From SZUA-442 sp035461905 (GTDB taxonomy: Bacteria > Actinomycetota > Acidimicrobiia > Spongiisociales > UBA5794), in NCBI GenBank assembly GCA_035461905.1, contig DATHUV010000137.1, positions 1-64,000 on the forward strand: a stretch of 64,000 nt of DNA, read 5' to 3'. Position 1 is the first letter of the stretch. Each line of letters opens with the position of its first letter. This document shows, one piece after another, positions 60,660-64,000 of this stretch. The position numbers and the translations under genes were made by a program. The notes under the pieces are model-generated. The model saw only the letters and a program-made list of their open reading frames with translations. It was not told the origin of the DNA and made no database searches.

Positions 60660-61799
60660 ATGCCATTCGCCGAGCCCGACAGGGACCTCGCCATCGAGTA
60701 CCTCGATGGAGGACTCGATGCAGCACCGTTGGTGCGCGAAGCCGCCCGGCTTCGCGACGAGGGCCACGGACGGACCATCACGTACTCGCGGAAGGTCTTC
60801 GTTCCGATCACGACGTTGTGTCGGGACACCTGCACGTACTGCACCTTTGTCAAACCGCCCGGTGCTGGTGGCCAGTACCTGACACCCGACGATGTGCTCG
60901 CGATCGCCCGTGCTGGTGATGCCCACGACTGCACCGAGGCCCTCCTCACACTCGGTGACAAGCCCGAGGACAGGTGGCCACAGGCAGGGGAGTTCCTCAG
61001 CCGCCACGGATGCGAGACGACCATCGAGTACGTGGTGATGATGTCAGAGCTGATCCGGGAGGAGTCAGGGCTCTTCCCCCACGCCAATCCCGGCATCATG
61101 ACACCATCGGACATCAGCGCATTGAGGCCGACAAACGTCTCGATGGGGCTGATGCTCGAGAACATCTCGGACCGACTCACCGAGGAGGGGATGCCGCACC
61201 ACCTGTGCCCTGACAAGGTCCCCGCGGTTCGCATGGCCACGATCGACGCCGCGGGCCGGCTCGACGTCCCGTTCACGACAGGAGTCCTCGTGGGCATCGG
61301 GGAGACCACGTCCGAGATCGTCGACAGCCTCTTCGCCCTCCGAGGGGCTCACGACCGGGGCGGCCACATCCAGGAGTACATCATCCAGAACTTCCGTGCG
61401 AAGGCGAACACCCGGATGCGGTTCTCGCCAGAGCCTGAGATCCCCTTCTTCGTCAAGGTCGTCGCCGTGTCACGATGGATCCTCGGCCCGACGGCCAACA
61501 TCCAGGTTCCCCCGAACCTGACGGAGGACTTCTCGGTGTTTCTCGACGCAGGAATCAACGACTGGGGTGGTGTGAGCCCTGTGACGATCGACTGGGTAAA
61601 CCCCGAGGCACCCTGGCCCCACCTCGACACCCTCGCAACGATCACGGAGAACGCCGGATACACACTCGTCCCACGACTCCCCGTGTATCCCGAGTACGTG
61701 TCGGAGAACTGGATCGACAAGGGGCTGATGACCGACGTCCTCGCCCGCACCGACGACGACGGATATGCGTTACTGTCCCGAGTTCGCGCACTCCCATGA
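60660..61799 (+). CDS. cofG: 7,8-didemethyl-8-hydroxy-5-deazariboflavin synthase, CofG subunit
   Basis: 379-residue radical SAM enzyme. Cys54, Cys58 and Cys61 (CRDTCTYC) bind the 4Fe-4S cluster, followed by TFVKPPGAGGQYLTPDDV. LMLENISDRL and TTGVLVGIGET are typical CofG stretches. Together with CofH it makes FO, the deazaflavin core of coenzyme F420, from tyrosine and a flavin precursor. In many actinobacteria both halves are fused as FbiC; here they are separate, with an ATGA overlap. Confidence 0.94.
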   Translation: MPFAEPDRDLAIEYLDGGLDAAPLVREAARLRDEGHGRTITYSRKVFVPITTLCRDTCTYCTFVKPPGAGGQYLTPDDVLAIARAGDAHDCTEALLTLGDKPEDRWPQAGEFLSRHGCETTIEYVVMMSELIREESGLFPHANPGIMTPSDISALRPTNVSMGLMLENISDRLTEEGMPHHLCPDKVPAVRMATIDAAGRLDVPFTTGVLVGIGETTSEIVDSLFALRGAHDRGGHIQEYIIQNFRAKANTRMRFSPEPEIPFFVKVVAVSRWILGPTANIQVPPNLTEDFSVFLDAGINDWGGVSPVTIDWVNPEAPWPHLDTLATITENAGYTLVPRLPVYPEYVSENWIDKGLMTDVLARTDDDGYALLSRVRALP

Positions 61800-63709
61800 C
61801 CCGCACCACCATGACCCGCACCCCCACGACCACGGTCACCTTCCTCCGGCTGAGACCGTCCGACACCGTCACCGAGGTGTGGGCCTCGACCCGTAGGCGC
61901 GAGGGTGCGCTCGCCGTGGAGGTCCCAAGCCCGATGCCCGCCGACATCGACGGTGCGCAACGGGGAGGTCTGCTCCTCGTCTCCGGCATCGAAACCGCCG
62001 CTGCCCCCGCGTTCGCGCTCACCCCTGACGCCGTCTCGCGATTCAAGCGCGAGCCCGTCGAAGGGTGGAGGATCACGATCGTCGATGCAGGGTCGGACAT
62101 GGCCGTGACCGACGCCGTCGCGTTCACGAGGGCAGCGTTCCTGCGCACCGGTCGCAGTGCGGTGCGCCGAGCCCGTGCCCTCGCCGACCTTCCGGGGTTC
62201 AACGTGTCCGTTTCAACGTTCGTCGACACGGTCGCCGATGCCTGCGCTGCCGTCGAGGACGGCGCGACGGATCTGATCCTCCGCGACTGGGACACGGAAC
62301 GCATCGGAGAGCTCCGTGATGCCCTCCTTCCCCATACCCTCGTCGAACGAACGGTCTTTCCCGTCGGCCTCGGCTATGACGAGGTCGCAGCCGCCCTCGA
62401 TGACGGCGCATTTGCGACCTACTGCAATCAGATCGACGGATCGGGTTGGGCGAGGCCACGGCTCGAGTGGGCGCCGGGCAAGGATGTGGCGATTCCACAA
62501 CCGAAGGATCGCCTATCGACCGCCTGGTCCGATGAGGCGTGGACGTCCGGTGAGCGGGCCTCCTTCGAGGAAGCCTCGCCGGAGGTTCGAACCGTCCTCG
62601 AGGCCGCCATCGCCGGTGTCGCACCCGATCGGGACGAGCTCGAGACGCTCCTGTCCGCACACGGCACGGACGTCGAGGCCATCGCGGATGCCGCAGACCG
62701 CGTTCGGGCCGTGACAGTGGGTGACGACGTGACCTTCGTCATCAACCGGAACATCAACTACACGAATCAGTGCTACTTCAAGTGCGGTTTCTGCGCCTTC
62801 TCGAAGGGGCCGCGCTCGCTCGACCTCCGTGAGACGCCATACCTCATGACGATCGACGAGGTCGCTGACCGGTCTGAGGAGGCGTGGGAGCGCGGAGCCA
62901 CCGAGGTGTGCCTCCAGGGGGGTATCCATCCAGACTTCACGGGCGACTTCTACATCGACGTCGTCCGTGCCGTCAAGGCCCGCGTTCCCGACATGCACGT
63001 CCACGGCTTCACCCCGCTCGAGATCTGGCAGGGCGCCGAGACGTCAGGTCGTACGATCCTTGAGCTCCTGGTCGAGCTCAAGGAGGCGGGTCTCGGGACG
63101 CTCCCCGGAACGGCAGCAGAGATCCTCGACGACGATGTTCGCCTGACGCTGTGTCCGGACAAGATTCGGACGAGCCAATGGGCCTCTGTCATGATCACAG
63201 CTCACGAGATCGGGCTTCGAACGACCGCGACCATGATGTTCGGTCACGTGGACGGACCCCGTTCGTGGGCGAACCACCTCGAGGTCCTGCGAGACATCCA
63301 GAGGCGAACCGGGGGATTCACCGAGTTCGTGCCCCTCCCGTTCGTCCACATGGGAGCGCCGATCTGGCTCCGTGGAAGGGCTCGACCCGGTCCGACCTGG
63401 GACGAGGTCATCCTCATCCATGCCGTTGCGAGGCTCGCATTCATCGGTCTCATCGACAACATCCAGGCCTCATGGGTCAAGCTCGGACTCGACGGCGCGG
63501 AGGCACTGCTGCGATCGGGCTGCAACGACGTAGGGGGGACGCTGATGGATGAGTCGATCTCGAGGGCAGCGGGAGCGAGCCACGGGACCGCGGTGAGCTC
63601 CAGGGATTTCGTCGACCTGATCCTCGATCTCGACCGCAACCCCGTACGGCGCACCACCGTCTACGAACCGATCGAGTCGGGCATCGACATCCTGGGACAC
63701 CTCGGCTGA
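61796..63709 (+). CDS. cofH: CofH subunit of FO synthase with long N-terminal extension
   Basis: 637-residue protein. Residues about 275-637 are CofH: FVINRNINYTNQCYFKCGFC with cluster cysteines 326, 330 and 333, then CLQGGIHPDF, LGTLPGTAAEIL and SWVKLGLDGAEALL. The first 260-270 residues form an additional domain that I do not recognise; it has almost no cysteines and patterns such as FVDTVADACAAVEDGATDLI that suggest an alpha/beta fold. Ordinary CofH proteins are about 360 residues. The start overlaps the cofG stop by ATGA; a repeat of the start sequence gives a second ATG at 61811. Confidence 0.9.
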   Translation: MTRTTMTRTPTTTVTFLRLRPSDTVTEVWASTRRREGALAVEVPSPMPADIDGAQRGGLLLVSGIETAAAPAFALTPDAVSRFKREPVEGWRITIVDAGSDMAVTDAVAFTRAAFLRTGRSAVRRARALADLPGFNVSVSTFVDTVADACAAVEDGATDLILRDWDTERIGELRDALLPHTLVERTVFPVGLGYDEVAAALDDGAFATYCNQIDGSGWARPRLEWAPGKDVAIPQPKDRLSTAWSDEAWTSGERASFEEASPEVRTVLEAAIAGVAPDRDELETLLSAHGTDVEAIADAADRVRAVTVGDDVTFVINRNINYTNQCYFKCGFCAFSKGPRSLDLRETPYLMTIDEVADRSEEAWERGATEVCLQGGIHPDFTGDFYIDVVRAVKARVPDMHVHGFTPLEIWQGAETSGRTILELLVELKEAGLGTLPGTAAEILDDDVRLTLCPDKIRTSQWASVMITAHEIGLRTTATMMFGHVDGPRSWANHLEVLRDIQRRTGGFTEFVPLPFVHMGAPIWLRGRARPGPTWDEVILIHAVARLAFIGLIDNIQASWVKLGLDGAEALLRSGCNDVGGTLMDESISRAAGASHGTAVSSRDFVDLILDLDRNPVRRTTVYEPIESGIDILGHLG

Positions 63710-63744
63710 TCCACCCGGCCGTGGTCGAGTCCGGCGATGCGCGT

Positions 63745-63750
63745 TAGCCT
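63745..63750 (+). promoter_or_regulatory. Leaderless promoter of the TetR gene
   Basis: TAGCCT ends exactly six bases before the ATG at 63757. Confidence 0.55.
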
Positions 63751-63756
63751 GAGGGT

Positions 63757-64000
63757 ATGGCCGTGCGATCCGCCTCCACCTCGACACGTGACGCGATGCT
63801 CGATGCCGCTCGGGACCTGATCGCGGAGTTCGGGTACGCATCGATGTCCCACGCCGACATCACCGCCTCCGTCGGGATGGGGAGGACCACCTTCTACGAG
63901 CATTTCGCATCGAAGGAGGATCTCCTCATCGAGCTCGTGCGCAGGGACCTGCCCCCGTTGATCATCGACATCCTGCAATCGGTCGACTCCGCCCTACCTC
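63757..64000 (+). CDS. TetR-family regulator, 3' end outside window
   Basis: About 81 codons are visible. Residues 10-57 form the TetR DNA-binding domain: TRDAMLDAARDLIAEFGYAS and ITASVGMGRTTFYEHFASKE with the recognition helix intact. The ligand-binding part lies beyond the window. Its target is unknown; the palindromic promoters of the MFS gene and of etfBA in this window are possible sites, but neither is adjacent. Confidence 0.88.
   Translation, partial: MAVRSASTSTRDAMLDAARDLIAEFGYASMSHADITASVGMGRTTFYEHFASKEDLLIELVRRDLPPLIIDILQSVDSALP

Noticed and set aside
1..64000. CRISPR arrays, insertion sequences, prophage or integration sites
   Set aside because: No spaced direct repeats, transposase, integrase or phage genes were seen anywhere in the window.

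Overview
The window is GC-rich bacterial chromosome with dense, often overlapping genes. Gene content and order point to an actinobacterium, probably outside the mycobacteria; the class Acidimicrobiia is my best guess, not proven. The clues are AdnA/AdnB-type helicase-nucleases, a RamB-like regulator beside glyoxylate-shunt genes, an InhA-like enoyl reductase, separate CofG and CofH enzymes for coenzyme F420, a SepIVA-like protein beside coaD, and many leaderless promoters. I see no rRNA, tRNA, insertion sequence, prophage or CRISPR array.

Layout. 1-450: start of a secreted nuclease-like lipoprotein. 562-8151: fatty acid or related acyl-CoA catabolism (three SDRs, thiolase, quinone oxidoreductase, MaoC hydratase, two acyl-CoA dehydrogenases), followed by an F420-type oxidoreductase. 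9225-13695: isocitrate lyase and malate synthase, divergent from their likely regulator RamB. 13793-17992: four overlapping genes (sugar dehydrogenase-like lipoprotein, ribokinase, nucleoside hydrolase, alpha-methylacyl-CoA racemase). 17999-26367: DUF368 transporter, Dtd, AdnB, AdnA and a third RecB-like nuclease.

26368-28071 is the unusual part. Two long stretches without genes (about 590 and 500 bases) flank a small lipoprotein gene. Each holds what looks like one large structured RNA on the + strand, built of many short helices capped by GNRA or UUCG tetraloops. Both share paired CGCGAAA boxes exactly 20 bases apart at the 5' side and a long terminal hairpin followed by a near-identical tail. 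I recognise no known RNA family in them and regard them as the best candidate for something undescribed.

28072-46065 is housekeeping: PH-domain membrane protein, RNA m5U methyltransferase, enoyl reductase, sensor kinase, ddl, rpmB, recG, rsmD, coaD, sepIVA-like, DUF177, rpmF, plsX, rnc, smc, ftsY, cdd. 46070-50878 carries etfBA and a nucleoside salvage operon (upp, an alkyltransferase-like protein, a pyrimidine phosphorylase, a purine nucleoside phosphorylase). 50959-53613 is ffh-rpsP-khpA-rimM. 53650-64000 holds a secreted esterase-like lipoprotein, a DUF1059 protein, the fused B12 mutase IcmF, an AMIN-like lipoprotein, an MFS exporter behind a palindromic promoter, cofG, a CofH with a long unexplained N-terminal domain, and the start of a TetR regulator.

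Together the genes describe an aerobic heterotroph that lives on fatty acids, branched acyl-CoAs and nucleosides: beta-oxidation enzymes with ETF as electron carrier, a glyoxylate shunt for acetyl-CoA, B12-dependent mutase chemistry and F420 redox cofactor. At least twelve genes have a TANNNT hexamer exactly six bases before the start codon, so leaderless mRNAs appear common here.
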